A DNA stretch of 64,000 nucleotides from Anseranas semipalmata (Eukaryota > Chordata > Aves > Anseriformes > Anseranatidae). A program made the translations under genes and the position numbers. This document shows positions 37,125 through 51,300 of this stretch, piece after piece (within the stretch, counting starts at the first letter, position 1; every line of letters begins with the position of its first letter). The stretch is taken from the NCBI GenBank assembly GCA_013399115.1, contig VXAA01001094.1, forward strand, positions 82,956-146,955, given 5' to 3'. Below the pieces are notes generated by a model. It saw only the letters and a list, made by a program, of their open reading frames with translations. It was not told where the DNA came from and did not search any database.

Positions 37125-37986
37125 CCCAGCAGCCTGCCGGGACATCTGCTAGCAATAATCACTATTGATTTAAAGCTTTATTTAGCCTTTATCTATATCC
37201 TAGTAGAGTATAAGGTCTTGCCACATTTTATTGACATTTTTATTAGTTGAGTTTGACTGAGAACTGTTGCTGTTGTTGGGTTTTTTGTTTCCCCTCCTCC
37301 CCCAATATTAAACTGTGAAATTTATAATGTGTTTAAACTATGGGTGAATCTTAGGCTTTAGTTTGCATGTTCAGCTAATTTGTCTCTATACGATTTTTGT
37401 TTGAATCTTTTTATTTTTTCCTCTCTCAGGGCTTTTACAAAAAACAAAACAAAACAAAAAAAAAAAAAAAAGGATCTTCTGAAATTCTTTTGCCTGAGTT
37501 GCAATGGACTTAACATGGAGATAATTCAATCACTACATTAAGCACTTGACTGTGAAAGCGCAAAAAAAAAAAAAAGGAAAAAAAAAGAAAAAAAAAGAAA
37601 AAGTTTTTTAAAAAGAGAGAACCTTGTTTGAGGCTATTCTGAAATAACTTTTCGGGGCTATGTGACAGTCTGATTCCATTTTCAGAATGATTCATAATTT
37701 TCTCTCTTCTCTGTGTGTCTCTTTTCTCTCCTCTCTCTATCCACGAAGGAAGTTTAATCCTAGTGATTTCATCCCATGCAGGAAACAGTAATAAATGTGT
37801 AGAATTCATATTTTTCTAAAGGGAACTTAAACTGCTGCTACGAATTGTGTACAAGACTGGTTTATGCCACATGAACAGAGAATCACACATTTGTTTTGGT
37901 ACTTTTATTCCTCTTTTTATTCAGTTGTACAGTACTTCCAAATTCAAAATAAAAGTAAAAGTTGTTCTGTATCAAACCATCTAAGC

Positions 37987-37992
37987 AATAAA
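37987..37992 (+). terminator. RREB1: poly(A) signal AATAAA, candidate RREB1 3' end
   Basis: A canonical hexamer; a second copy lies 39 bp upstream (37948-37953). A GT-rich stretch (cttcttgtgggtttgttgt, about 38,035-38,053) downstream fits a cleavage-stimulating element. Confidence 0.6.
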
Positions 37993-38593
37993 ATGTTATA
38001 TTTAAAAATTATAGGTTACAAAACGGACGTGGCTCTTCTTGTGGGTTTGTTGTAACTTGCTTTCAAGCCTTTCTGTTAGAGGACAGCATGCAAACCAGAG
38101 CTGACCTGCATGAATAGTAGTACTGTTTCTCTTCCTTCAGTTGGACAGAGTTTGAATTAGAGATGGCTGTAGCACTTTGAAAATTCGTGTGCATTTGCCA
38201 CTCAGTTCTCTGGTAGTCGAAACCCTTTGAAATGGTGCTCTTCTTCGATGGCAGTTTCTTAAAATAGCAACTGAAAGCAGAAGAAAACGGCATTGGTGCT
38301 GATTTTCCTGTACAGGTGTTAGGTCGGAGTTGCATGTCCTTTGTTGTCAACCGTAGCCCCACAATCGCGAGCGAGTGTCCTTACGGCACGGTGTGGTGAT
38401 GGAGAGCGTATCGGTTGTTTTCTGTGTAAAAGGAGGAGTTTTCTGCCATCCTAGTTTTATTTTTGCATAAATGTGTATGGCTGTGAAATCTTCGGGATGT
38501 ACTGGAAAGCCACATGCATGTGTCAAAAAAAGAGAAATTGTTTGTTTTAGCTTGTCGGAGCCACCTTAGTTGCATTTTATATGCTGTCGTGTG

Positions 38594-38599
38594 AATAAA
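38594..38599 (+). terminator. RREB1: poly(A) signal AATAAA, candidate distal RREB1 3' end
   Basis: Canonical hexamer in gtgaataaaatgc, followed within about 40 bp by a G/T-containing stretch. It is the last canonical + strand signal before the composition changes. Confidence 0.5.
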
Positions 38600-38615
38600 A
38601 TGCATTTCACAGGAT

Positions 38616-41600
38616 GGTGAGCCAAAGAATCATCTGAGTTGTGTATCCCGTTCTGGAGGCCAGGGAACCGTAGAGCAGCTGAGCGTCTGCATCTTCTTAA
38701 GTCTTGGTGGGATGAGTCTTTCTGGTAGAGAAGCGAACCAAATTCAGAATCAGAGAGCCAGACCCATGGGCTACTGCATGCCCTGCTTCTGCTTTCCTTC
38801 TCCTAGCCTCTGGTACCTTCATGGCAGCAGTTAAGACTCCCCACACGGCTTTCTCTGGTGAGGAGCTGATTCCTCACCGCTGAACAGGGACGGGTTACAG
38901 TAAAACCAGTCAGTCAGCGCTGCCCCAAACCGAGGAAATCTGATGAGGCAGGATTCTCTGAGTTACCTCTGGGGGGACTGAAGGGGTGGAAACAAGATTT
39001 CTGAGGGAAGAGAGCTGCAGAAAATCTCATTTTCCCTCTCCTGCCTATCGGCATGGGACATGTCCCCTCCTCTTGCAAGTCTGTGAGACTGATGAGAAAC
39101 TCATGCCCAAAGAGTGTCAGGAGGTGTGAAATAAAAGCTCATGGGTTGAGCTTACATGGCAGGGAAGTGATTGTGAGTAATTATTTATGAAATAGATGGT
39201 TTGGAAGCACTTGATGTTGGCCATGGAAGGGCACTAGCTGTGTGCCCAGCCCCTTTCTATCTTCTAATTAACTCTGAACCTGGCCTGGCTGACTGTGACC
39301 GTCCCCAGGTGGGGAATTGCCCTGTTCTGCATGCGTTCAGCAGAGTGGCACTGGGCTGGCCAGCTGAACCTTGCTCCTTGTTGGCATTGCCCTCTCCTCC
39401 TCCCTCCGCTCCTCCCCGCACCAGCTCCTGTGGCAGCGAGACCCAGGGCTGGCCTGAAGCTTGGAGTTAACAGAGAGATGGGGTGTGGGGGGCTCTGTGT
39501 GTCTCATCCAGCTCGCTGCTTCCCTGCCTTGTTCCCTAAAAGCTTTTTTTCCAGCTTTTTAAAGGTGAAGCCACAGGCTGACTCCTGACATGGATGGAGA
39601 GGTTGGTACAACTGTGCGGCCCACGTGTTGTGGACCTGTCCCCAGTGGTGCCTCAGATGTGGAGTCCGTGTGCTCGTTCCAGGGCGTGAAGGTTTGGGGT
39701 AGACCTGAGCCCTCCGCCACCGCTGGGCTGCCGTGGTGGCGAGGGGCACCAGGAGAGTGGCTTTCCCACAGCGTGGAGTGTGGATCTGGGGGCTGCAGAC
39801 CACGGGGAGGGGCAGGCGGCTGCTTTGAGATGGCAGGCTGGGGTGAAAACCATCCCAAAGTAGAACATGAGCCTGGCTTGAGTATCTTTTGTGTGTTTAC
39901 TGATTCTGAAATGCAAACTGGTAAAGAGAAAGGAATAAAATTACTTGTTTTCCATTATCCAGCTGTTACCCAGCATTTGGGTTCCCCAATATGGAATAAC
40001 TGGTAGTTTCTGTATGTGAAACAGCCTGAGATGCACTGTCTTTTATCATCCACTCTGATAATGCAGGAAAAGAAAAGGATGGAAAAATGCACTGGGGTGT
40101 TTAATCAGGACACCTCCAACTGCTGGACTGTGGAACAGCATGCTACAGCAGCATCCTCCAGTGCTGGAGAACCTTAAGCCAATGTCAGGGAGGAAAGTGA
40201 GTAAAAACCATACAATGCACCAGCATCTTCTGGTGACGTGGGTCACTTCAGCTCTCCTACCTAGGAACTGCATAAAGTGCTTTCCCTCTCTAGTCCCTTT
40301 CCTTGGCAGTAATTGTCATCATCTGCATGGGGAGTGTCTCACTGCACCTGTGCTACAACAGTGAAATGGGTGGTAGGGAAGATGCTGCAGTTCACTCTTC
40401 AACGTGTTCAAACCAGGAAAGTGGCAGAGCTGCATTTTGTTTAGGGTGATTTTGAAGACCACTCTCATGTCAGAGCGGAGCTGAATGTTTCACAGAAAAT
40501 GGTGCAAGGAAAGGGGAAGGGGAAGGAAAGCGTATGAGAGGACTGGGGGGAGAAAGGCAGGTATCTAAGCAGCCCTCTCCAGGCCCCGTGTCCTCATGTG
40601 CATGGGCAGGAGAGCCAGGAAACAAATGTCTGGAAGCAAATTGTCATTGTTGTCCTGAAACTGGTGACCACAGGTATCTGCGGGTTTGTTGGCAGATGAC
40701 ACTATTTCCCTACTCTCAGGCAATTAGTGCCATGTTGGCTCACAGGACTATAGAAAGTGGCAACATCCTGAAAATAACATGAGGTTCAGCACAGCTGGGA
40801 TTCCTGAGTTAACGGCTCTGCTGATGGTGTGTACAGCTGCAGTCTGTTCCTGTGGCTTTGAAGTAAGGACATTTAGCAGGACAAGACACCATTTTTTGTT
40901 GTTGTTGTTGTTGTTTTAATGCAGCTTCCTCTAGAGCCTAAAGCATGTCCTGCAGATGCCCCGACTCGTGCTCAGCAAGTCTAAAGCTCTGGCCTTTCTC
41001 AACATGGCCAAGTGGTATCTCACTAGTCACCTCAGCTGAGGGTGGTGTTTTTGGGAATGTGATTTTAGATGACTGAAACCCCTCTCACCAGTCCTGAAGG
41101 GACGATTCATACCACACAAGCATGAGCTGTTTCTTCTACTTGTTGAGTAGGTACCAGACACTGGTGGCACACACCTTTGGTCCTATGAAAAGTTACAGAC
41201 TCACTTGTCCTGACGTGTGCACAAGTTTGGTTGGGACTTACTAGAGGACTGAGGAGGGGCACAGCAGAAAGAGAAATGCTCTGGAGCAGAATTATTCAAT
41301 GTTTTAAGGATCTCACCAACTGCACCTCCTCCAGGTGCAAGGGCTGCAAGAGCATCCCCAGGTGCTGCCAGGGCTCATCAGTGGATTGCTATTTAAAGGG
41401 GAGGGGGTGGAAATGTGGATGAGGGGAGTGGTGTTGCAGTTGTTAGTGAGGCAGCACTTGGAGTTCTGTATTGTAACAAGGTGTTTATGAAACTTTATCT
41501 GGTAAGGTTTTTTTTTCTCTGAAGAAACTAACTTTTTTTTTTTTTTTTTTTTCCTCCCTGTAACAGCACAGAGAATGCTCTATGCTTTGTTCCCATCTTG

Positions 41601-44600
41601 TGCTCTTATGAGTTTATTTTCACAAAGAAATTCTACTTCTGAAGCCCAGGACACTGAAAGCCCATGAAGATACCCTCTCCCTGAACTTGCTCCACAGCTG
41701 AGCTCCTGTGACTGAGGGGCTTCCTGCTCGTTACAGAACAAGGCCTTATGCTCACCCAGAGCTCCTCAATCTTCTGTTTGCTGCTGTCTGTAATCTCAGT
41801 GCTCAGCAGAAGTTTCTCCAAGGAACCCAAGTCACGGTGGCTCGCCTTTGGTAATGCTCTTTGGAGCAAGGAGCCGGCCCTAGGAGAAGGGCAGTGGGGA
41901 GGCAGCGGGGGGCTGGCCTGCTCGAGGACAGTCACGAAGACCTGGGCCGATGGCAGGCTGCTGCACGGCCTGCGTGCTATGGGAGCGTCGGTCTACCTTG
42001 CTGTTGTGGGCTGCCTGTAACCTCAGGTGAGTGACACAATCTGCATACATACATGACAGTGTTGATGGGGTGCCTAATAGAGGAGCAAGTTGATTTGAAT
42101 TTTCTAGGGAGATGAAGACATTTGGAGTATTCCTAGTTGGGGGGGGCAAGATGCCTTCATTTCAGCATGCACCTACATCATCCCGTGGAGCTGAAACTAA
42201 AATGGAGTGAGAAGCATTGTTGAGGTTTTCTACAAATTCCAGTATTGCCTCCTATTTTCAGTCCTTTCTCAACTCCCCTCTCTGCCTTTAAAAAAAAAAA
42301 AAATCAAAGGAAGCAGGAGTTTTTCATATTTCATAAATACTAGTCAGTTGGAGACTTCTTGGCTCACAAAGCCTCACTGTGAGTGTAATGCTTCTCATGT
42401 TGGTGGAAAGGGAAATCTCGATAATCACCCTGCAAAATGGAGTAGTACCAGCGGCACAGCGGCCAGGCCACTGTGTAATGCGGTAGAAAGCCTTGTAGCA
42501 GCCTCCTGAGAAGCAGGAACTGAAAACAGCTTTCTCCTTTGCTGTGCTTGTTGTTTATTTCTCCCCTGCCAGATTTGTCTCTTGGTCTGCAGGGAAAGCT
42601 GCCAGTAATATATGAGGAAACCCTGCATGATGGACATTTGCAATATGCTATCATGAAATCATTCGAACTCCTCCAGGGCGTTTCAAAAATGGGTTGTAAA
42701 CAGGTTGTTGTACACAAACAGGTTGTAGTTTACAACCATCAGTTAATATTACACTGTAAATAAGAAAGAAGCTTGCTGGAGAAAAGGCATCTTATCATGA
42801 AAGACCTCATCAATTTTCACAATCACAGAGGCAGAGGTTAATGTGGTAAAGGCCAGCTTTGCTGTGGGCTGACTCTCAGTGGGTAATTTCTAGCCTGTAA
42901 CAGCACGTGGACCGTGGCCACGCTGGTGGTAGAGATGTGGGAAGGTTGGGACAAAATGTCAGCCAGAACGCTCGGCAGCTCTATCACCATGCACGATCAG
43001 GAACAGCAAAACATGCGTGCTTGTGGCGAGTATTCAAAAAGCTGGTCCTGAGTGAGCGTGTGTGCATACACAGGACTAGCAGCTCCATGCCTAACCTGAG
43101 GAACGGGCACAGGAGCAAGCTGGGTTACGTTTGGGTAACTAAAGCAACCCATGTGCTTGTTGGTGCAGGCCCAGTTCAGGGAGCAGCTGGGTGCTCTTAT
43201 GTCCCACCAACATCAAGGAGCTTGTACACCTGAAAAGATCGGGTCTGGGTACTCGGAAGGAGCTTTCAGTGAGCTCATCCTTTTGAACTTACTGGAGTTC
43301 TTAATGGAAAATGTACCTGTAGGCGTGCCACTGCATGCAGCATACACAGGCTGGAATCAAAGCTATTTTAGCAAAATGCTGCTGGCTACAGTATTAATTC
43401 TAACTTCTGCTGTGCTCAAGGGAAAATACTGCAGGAACCCACTAGCTTACAGTTCTGTAACACCTAGTGCCTAATGGGGAGAATGTGCTGGTATGATATG
43501 TGTTAACCTTTCCTCCCCTCTCCTGTTACCTGATGGTACAAAGAATGATGACTGCTTAAATTTGCACCAAAATCTAGATGTTGTTTTCAATAAGTAGCAC
43601 CTGACTTTTAATAAATCTGCACTCAAAATATGTGTTTTAGTTTAGGGTGATGGCAGTGCTAGTTGTGAGGTATAGGTTTGCTTTAAGTGTTTGCAAGTCG
43701 AGTGTTGCCACATGTGATCTGTGCTTGGGAATGGAGAAGTATTTACCTGGCTATAAACAAAAAATGTAACATTTTTCATTGCTGTTTTTCTCTCTCTGCT
43801 GAAGTCTATTCCTACTTGATGCGTGGAGCTCCCAGGCAGCAACTAGGGGAGGAGGCAGAACATGGGAGACGTGTGCTATCTAATGCACTGCTGTTGAGTG
43901 GGATACTGTGCTTGTACATTTGCTCACTTTGCCAGTAAATCTATTTTACTTAACACCATTTCATCTGTTGACTAAAGCCTTACTATATGACTAAAGGCTT
44001 CAAGGTTACATACATCAGGTCAGTTATGTTCCACAGATGGAGGAAATCAAAGTATTGAGCTGTCCCTGTATACACTGCAATCCATCAAAAGCCTGCACCA
44101 CAACACAGCTGTTTTGATTTTTGATCTCTAGCCTAGATTGTTATCTGTCAGTATCTTAAAGAGCTGAAACTACAGCAGCCTTCTAGCATAGCTACCTGAA
44201 ACCCAGAATCTGCACGGAGCTGGTCAGAAAAAGTTGCCAGAGTTGTAGATATGAGAAAGGAATGGATCTGGAGAAGTGAGCAACTTGTGCACCTAATGGG
44301 TAACAGATTTGGGCACAGGATGCAAAGCTGTGTTTATTTAATGCATTTGGTGAATGCACCTCTTTTGTTTTTTGTGAACTAAAACATTCTCTTCAGCAGC
44401 TGTAAAACACCTGCTTAAAAATGAAGGTACTTAATTTGAACAATTAAGTGATAGCAGCTCCTCCCAGGGTTCCCTGTGGCAGTGTTTTACTGAATGTGTG
44501 CAGCTGTAGGATCTTTGCAGTTTGTCAACAGATCCTTGCTAGCAGCCTGTATTTATTACTGGTGCAGTCAATCAGTGGCATCTGTTTTGGTGTAATGCTA

Positions 44601-47600
44601 GAAATACTGCACAACAGCAATGATGGCCCTTGTGCATTGTCACTCCAGAGGAAAACTGGAGAGTAACCAACAGGAGTGCTGCACCTAACTAAAATCTAGT
44701 GATGTGCAGCAAGGTGCTTTCAACAGGAACAGAGGGAGCTCAGCCTGACCAGGACTTCCTTGGAAGTCTCACCCAGCATGAGCTTGGAGTAACTCTACTA
44801 AAGCCAGCGGGTGCTCTGGCTGTGTGGCAATACAGCTGATGTGTAATACTTCATCCTCACATCTTAGGTGTGTGGGGCAGAAGGGCATCACAACCTGTCA
44901 TACTAATGCATCAGAAAGGAGCAGGTCCCTGTGTAGTGTGCCTTGTAAAATACAAAATAAGTGAAGCAAGGTCTCATTCTGAGACTAGCTTTCCTGTGGT
45001 GTCCAGCAGTAAGGCATGCTTCCTGTTTTTCAGCTTGCTTATAGCAACCAGTTAGTTGGGATTAGTTGGAAGCCTGGACAAAATGTCATCTCCAGCTGGG
45101 AGAAATACTTTCACTCTGTGAATGAACCACTATTAGAAAGAACCAAGCATGCTTTTATTAAATCTTAAATGTTGGCTCTAAGAAAAACATAATACTTCCT
45201 AACTAAGTTTAAGGAATTTATACTTGTTTCTAATTATAACCTGTTATTTTGATAATGCTTGCCCCACTGTATGTGGCAGGTCATTAGCTGCTATTTAAGT
45301 TGTAGCTTTTTCTTTCTAATGGAAGCCTGCAGTAGGGTGTTCTGAGACCTTCTCCCTTTCTATATATAGATGCCTGCTAAATAAACCAACAAAGCAGTTT
45401 GTTGTGTCTCTTGGAGACTTGCTGGTTGAGGTTGGGATCTAGCATGCTGTCAGGATAAGATCCAAATGCGGTGCTGTGCATTGCTCATTTCTGTAGTGCT
45501 GTGGAGCCAGGGTTGTGCCAGAAAATAAGCTTCAGAGCTCTGGATAAATGAGACTGCACCCTCTGACTTAGCTTTCATGCAAAACTACTTTGGCTGAAAA
45601 CAAAATGTGAACCTACTTGTGTATGAATATGGTCAAGATGCACACGGAGTTGAAAGGCCCAATGTAGAGTGTAATTTCAGTAACAGGAAACCTGAAGAGG
45701 CCTACAACCAGGAAACTGGATGACAAAGAGGAAGTGCATGTACAGTGTCATTATTACCCCTACTTCTGCAATACCTTAGGCTGACTCAGCAGGTGGCTAT
45801 AACCCTGTTTTGTTTTTTGTTCTTTTAAGCAAATGCAAAATATTTGTACTTACAGCTTTTCAGAGCTCAGGTAAAAGTTTAACATTGTCAATTATTTCCT
45901 TAAAAGCAGAGGAAAATGCAGGGCTCAGACTTCAGTGACCAAACTATAGCAAAGAATGATTAAGAAAAGCCAGAGTTGTTTTAGATCTTCCATTTAGATG
46001 CTCATCTTTGAAAATGGAATAAAGCTCTGTGTTCATCTGTTACAAGGAGCTGTCCCTCGCTTTGGGAGAACCCCTCAGCTGGCAGCTTTTGGTAGTGCTG
46101 GCTGTGCACCATTTCCATCTAGTGAACCTAGTAGTGCAGCTTCATCTGGCTGGAATACTGCACTGTCTAGCTCTGTGCAGACCCTGCAGGGAAGGACTCT
46201 CTCTGCTTTGCTAGAACAAACCGTTGTTATCTTTCGAAGTTCTCTTTACTCCTTCTTTGACACATGGCTAGATGTATTAACTCCAAGTTTTGTGTGGAAG
46301 AGCACTGCTCTTAAATTTTGGTTATACAGTGTTAATTAAATAGCATAGAAAGAACTCTGAATGCAGGGCAAACTTTAGTTTCCACATGAGCTGAACAGAT
46401 GAAAAGCAAAGACGAAAGATGGGTTAAGTTTCAGTTTTCCCTTACCAGTTAACTGATACGAGTGCTGTAACACTGGAAATTTACTGCATCTTAATATAAA
46501 TTTATAATCAAGACAAGTAACATGAGGGGACAGAAGAGAAGGACAGCCTACTAAAATGACAATTGCAATGACCAGCTTGGAGAGAACAGATACCAATACA
46601 AAGCTTCAGAAATCTTTTCAGAGAAAGGCAAGGCAGACTTCAGCATTAAGTTATTTTTACATCCTCTGGCAATTAGAAACAAATCAAAGTATCTACTTGC
46701 AAGTTCTTCCTTATTTGTCCAGATGTAATTCACAAATATAGGAGTCTCACCATCCTTTATTTCTGTTGGAACTGCTTGTTTGGTATGTGAACTAGTTTTG
46801 GACAAAAAACTAGTTGTTAGAAGCACCTGTACAGGATAGAGGTAGCAGAAGCTTGGACAGGATAGAGTTAGTTATCTGCACTAGAAGCTATTAAAAACTA
46901 TCTACAGTAATTTCTTGGACAAGGTTCCTTTTCTGCCAAGCATAAACTAAATTATTCCTCTGCAGTCCTAATCTCTGAAAAAATTAGGAGCTTCTGCTAT
47001 ACCTAACAGTAGGTGAGAGAGTAGGAGGAGAGCCTAAATGCTATTTTGGAACCAGTTGCTGCATCCTGGAAGCAGGGATCAAACACAGATGTCACTAATA
47101 TTACTTATATCTAAGCACAAAAGAACAGAGCAGCAAATATACATTGAAAGTGATTGAACCAGTGAGATTATATGTTGCTACAAGAAAAAAAGCTTGCTTT
47201 GCATTAAAACTGCCCTTTTAGCTATCAGTTTGTCTATCCACTCTTTAAGAAGCCAGTGTTTCACAGCATCTTACTCCCCAGGGACTAGAGAAACCTCAGC
47301 TGTATAGTAAGCCACAGCAGAGAAAAGCCTGTTATGTCAGATTGCAGTCTTCTTGCTGCTTTCCCTAGTCTTCACTGACAAAAAATAAAATAAAATCAAG
47401 AGGGCCTAGTCTTAACTCAACTACATGGTTAAATACAAGCATCCCTGTTGCCTTCATTCACTATAGGAATTACCTCAAAGTATATTAATGTTATATTAAT
47501 GTGCTGCTGTTCCCCAGTTTTTGTATTACCTGTAAATGAATGGCACTGCCTTCTGCTACAGTGACCTGCATTGGTATGTAGCACTTCATAATTAGTTAAT

Positions 47601-48325
47601 TAGGATAGTTCATGAGATAGCACTGAGGCAAAGTGAAAGATTATCATAAGGTCTTAATTATTTGAGAATAGCACTAAATGCTAAGAAAAAGGTGCGTAAA
47701 AACAGATTGTAATACTGAATGTTTTGTCACAGCCTTGGTGAGAATCTACATCCACACAGAAGATGTAATACAGTTATCAGGTTGATTAACTTACCTTGCT
47801 TATGAACTAATTTCCTTTTTTTTTTTTCCAGGAAGTCTGACCCCATCTTCTGTTTAGATGTAGCAGATACCTGCCTGAACTGATACTTTCAGTATTGCTG
47901 CCTGGAATATTGTTTGCTTGGTCAGCTAATGGCAGGCACCTTAAAGCTACAGGGATTTAGCCTTGTGACTACCTTGTGCTTCAATAGTTTTAAGCATCTT
48001 AACAAATCTTCTTCACACTGCCTGTAGGTTATTCCATCTGCAAGTGTAGAACTATAGCTCAGTTTTTAAACAGATCAGGATTCAAGAATGATTTTCCCAG
48101 GGCCCTCCCTTATTCTAAGGAATTTTAATCCTAATGTTTGTCCATTGTCCAGAATATCACAGAATACTTCCTTGCTATTATTCCCATTGCCAAATACATT
48201 TGCAAAATAGCAGCTTTTGAAGTATAGCATGTTTTCATTCTTTCTGCATATCTGCTACTACAGGTTGCTTATCAAGGAAAAGAGCACCCGAGTACCACTC
48301 AGGCTTTTTAGTGCCATACTCATGC
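38616..48325. other. intergenic region between convergent RREB1 and SSR1
   Basis: No exon-like open frame, RNA gene or mobile element was recognised. Simple tracts include (GTT)n near 40,897-40,915 and a run of 20 T at 41533-41552. The 39.2-39.9 kb part is GC-richer with open frames on both strands but no recognisable protein. Unannotated non-coding transcripts are possible but nothing here shows one. Confidence 0.6.
41533..41552. repeat. poly(T) run
   Basis: Twenty consecutive T in the intergenic region. It could be the tail of an old retroposed sequence in - orientation, but no body was recognised. Confidence 0.85.
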
Positions 48326-51300
48326 TTTATTAAAAAAAAAAAAAAAGCTACAAGATACTAAGAAAACTTCAAGTTTACTTTACGAAAAACCTGCAGCCAT
48401 TTTCCAAGAGATCTGATCTCACTTAAATGAAAACCAGCAGGTAAGAAAGTGTTAATTTAACATTTCACTTGCAGTACATCATCTGAACTTAATCATCCAA
48501 AACAATCAGTCATTCTTAAACTCTGACTGTTGATTGTATTTACAAGAACAATCATCTATATTACTTGAGTAAATTTTCCCAGGGATTTTTTTTTTTAAAG
48601 TTAGAAGGAAAAGTGTCACAGGAAAACTTATTAGCTCACCTTTATGCTATTGCAGAAACTGAAAGCTCATTCTAGCTTCACTTTTCCCCTGTAAGTTAAT
48701 TGCAATTCCTCTGCATATTTAAGAAAAGTCCTAATATAAAGCTGCTAAACTCTTCAGTGAAGGGATTAAACTGATATAACATGAATCTATGTAGTTACCA
48801 TCACACTACACTAGTGCTATGTCTTAGTACCTTCATGGAATTGTATTGTGCAAGTCTCAAGTAGCTTCAAAACACTCCCGAAACAGCCCTTGTGTCACTC
48901 CTATGAGGTAGGTACTGTCTTTCCTTTGGAGAAGAAAGAAAGAATAGACTTAACTGCTGCTTAGCATGTCAGGCACGCTGAAGAACAGGACAACCAGCCT
49001 ACATCATGATCTGACTTTCCCCCTACTTCCCTGAATTCAGAGCTTTCAACTGCAACGTTTTGCTTAGCACCATGCATACCAGGAATAAAAACACTGAATG
49101 ATGCCCAATCACATCCATTCCAAGATAAGGGAGGTATTCAGCATAACTGTTTTGAAACAAGCAGAAGTACAGCCATCACTGTGTGCTCCATTCAACTCCA
49201 GGGCCTACACTTAACTATCTTGTACATGAATATTCAAGATGAAGTTTCATTTTTCTGACAGCTGCCACTTGTCTTTCTCAGATTAAATGATGTTAGGGAA
49301 AAAACTGTTTTCACAAAGACAGTATAGAAGACTACAGCTATCAAATACAATTCAAGTTAGCCAAATTAATGCTTTGCTATTAATGCAGACTGAAACAATG
49401 CATTTTTTTTTTACCCCACATATAACCTTGTTAAATCTTCACAATTCTTGGAATTGGTTTATGAACTATGAGAAAGGAATTAATAGTGATCTTTCACACT
49501 AAGGCCATAGTTTCATTTCAGTCTAAAACCATCCCTAGCATCTCTTTCCAATAAGAAACCCACATCTTTCACAGTCCTTACTCTTCTTAATACCTCACAT
49601 GAGCAGTTGTATAGTCATGTAGTGAACTGACAAAGAACCCAGCTTGTTAACATGCTAGATTATACAAATGCTTGGAGACAGGCATATTCACTACTTGTTC
49701 CATCTTACAGTGAATGAAATTACACTCCACTCAGCTAATAGTAAAAATGGTGTCAAGTAACATACCTGTGACACTAAGCTATCTGTGTTTAAAAATTTAG
49801 TAGAAAATTCAAGTATCAAAACAGAAGTTGATATACAACCAGTAACAAAGCAACAACCATGTTTTCTCATTTGTAAAAGCTGAACACAGTAGACTAACCT
49901 TCTACTAAGAATGTTAGAAACGCCAAGGTTCAATCGCCACCATGCTAGAATGTTACTGCTAAGTTTCAGCTACAGCAAACCAACAAGAAGCAAGGAATTT
50001 AAGACTGTAGCTTCATTTATCACAAACAGTACAGACTGCTAGCCAGAGTTCTTACGAACTAACAGCTTCTGGCCAAAAGAAGCTGCTATGAACCATATGA
50101 GGTCAGTGCCAAGTTGTACAATCAGACAGTCTTGCTACATTTCTACTTTCCAATTGCTAGTTCCTATGCAAGTTGCTGAACTGTGTTCTCTCTTCTTTCA
50201 TGCTTAGAACTTGAGCATTTGGATGTTAACCACTGAGTGCAGAGAAGAAAGCTGAAACCTTAAAATATGTATTTCTAGTTCTAATCTAAGCACTGTAAAA
50301 TCTACTTGCATAATGCTTCAGTCCTATTTTAACTTCTCTTAAGTTCTGGTCAATGCAAGATTTCCAAAGGACTAATCTGCTCCATCAGTAAGGGCTAAGC
50401 TCCTCTTTGAAGAACTAGATATTAAAAGTTACTGTTCCTGTGTTCTAATCCTTTGCCTTTTCTCCTCGAGTGCCACTGCATCTAGAGCGGCTCTCATCAT
50501 CCCCTCAAATGAGTAGCTTCCCATCCTGAACTCTTGGGAAGAATTAAAGAACGCAATTTAAGGTTTCTTATTACCAGAAGGTAGAAAAAAGCCTCTGATT
50601 TCAGCTGAGATGCATAATCCAAGAAAAGGAACAAGAGAGTGAATGTTCAGTACATCAGCCCCTGCAATAACTATAGGGCTTTACCATACAAAGCATTTAA
50701 TACATAAACATTTTGCTGAATCAATGCAAGACCGAATATAGACCCACAAACCTACCACAGAGCCATCACTAAAGGCGAAGTTGGTATACACAATAGATTT
50801 AAGAGTAGTCACCTGTTACGAAGTTATTCAACAATTTGCTAAGTGATCTATATGATCATTCAGCAATCTTCCCTATTAAAAATATTCTGCCTGGACTAGC
50901 ACATTATCAGGAAGTTGAACAAAGCATCACTGAGGGGTTGTTCTTCCCAGTCTGTTTTCCACACCAAGATGAGTCAGGAACACCTTTGCAGTTAATTCTG
51001 GCAGTGTATAGTAAGATAGTGCCAGTACAGGTAGTTTTATAGCTTAGATGCTTCAAACACAACATGACGTAAGTATTGCTCAACTTGTTGGCTCAGAAGC
51101 TCAGTCCCTGCAGAACAAGTATAGATCAAAAAGAGCACTTTCATATGTAGGGAATTGGGGAAGAGGGAAGGGAAAAAAAAAAAATCACAGCTCTCAAATC
51201 AATGCCTTTTTCTGAACTGAACAAGCTCCCGCATAACCTTCAGAAAGAAAGAAATGCAGTTGAGATGCAAACAGTTCAAGCCTTCTCAAGTGCCTGAGTG

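Larger units (their letters stand above)
34927..38615 (+). other. RREB1: RREB1 3' UTR (end approximate)
   Basis: The stretch follows the RREB1 stop and has no intron signal or coding capacity. It carries T-rich, (ATT)n, GT-rich, (GTT/GTC)n and (TA/ATCT)n tracts and several AATAAA hexamers at 36284, 36314, 36318, 37948, 37987 and 38594. I infer that the transcript ends after 37987 or 38594. Usage cannot be read from the sequence. Confidence 0.65.

Noticed and set aside
45998..46339. A 113-codon + strand open frame rich in Ser/Ala
   Set aside because: It looks somewhat protein-like but has no recognisable domain, no splice support and no second exon. I treat it as chance or possibly non-coding RNA.
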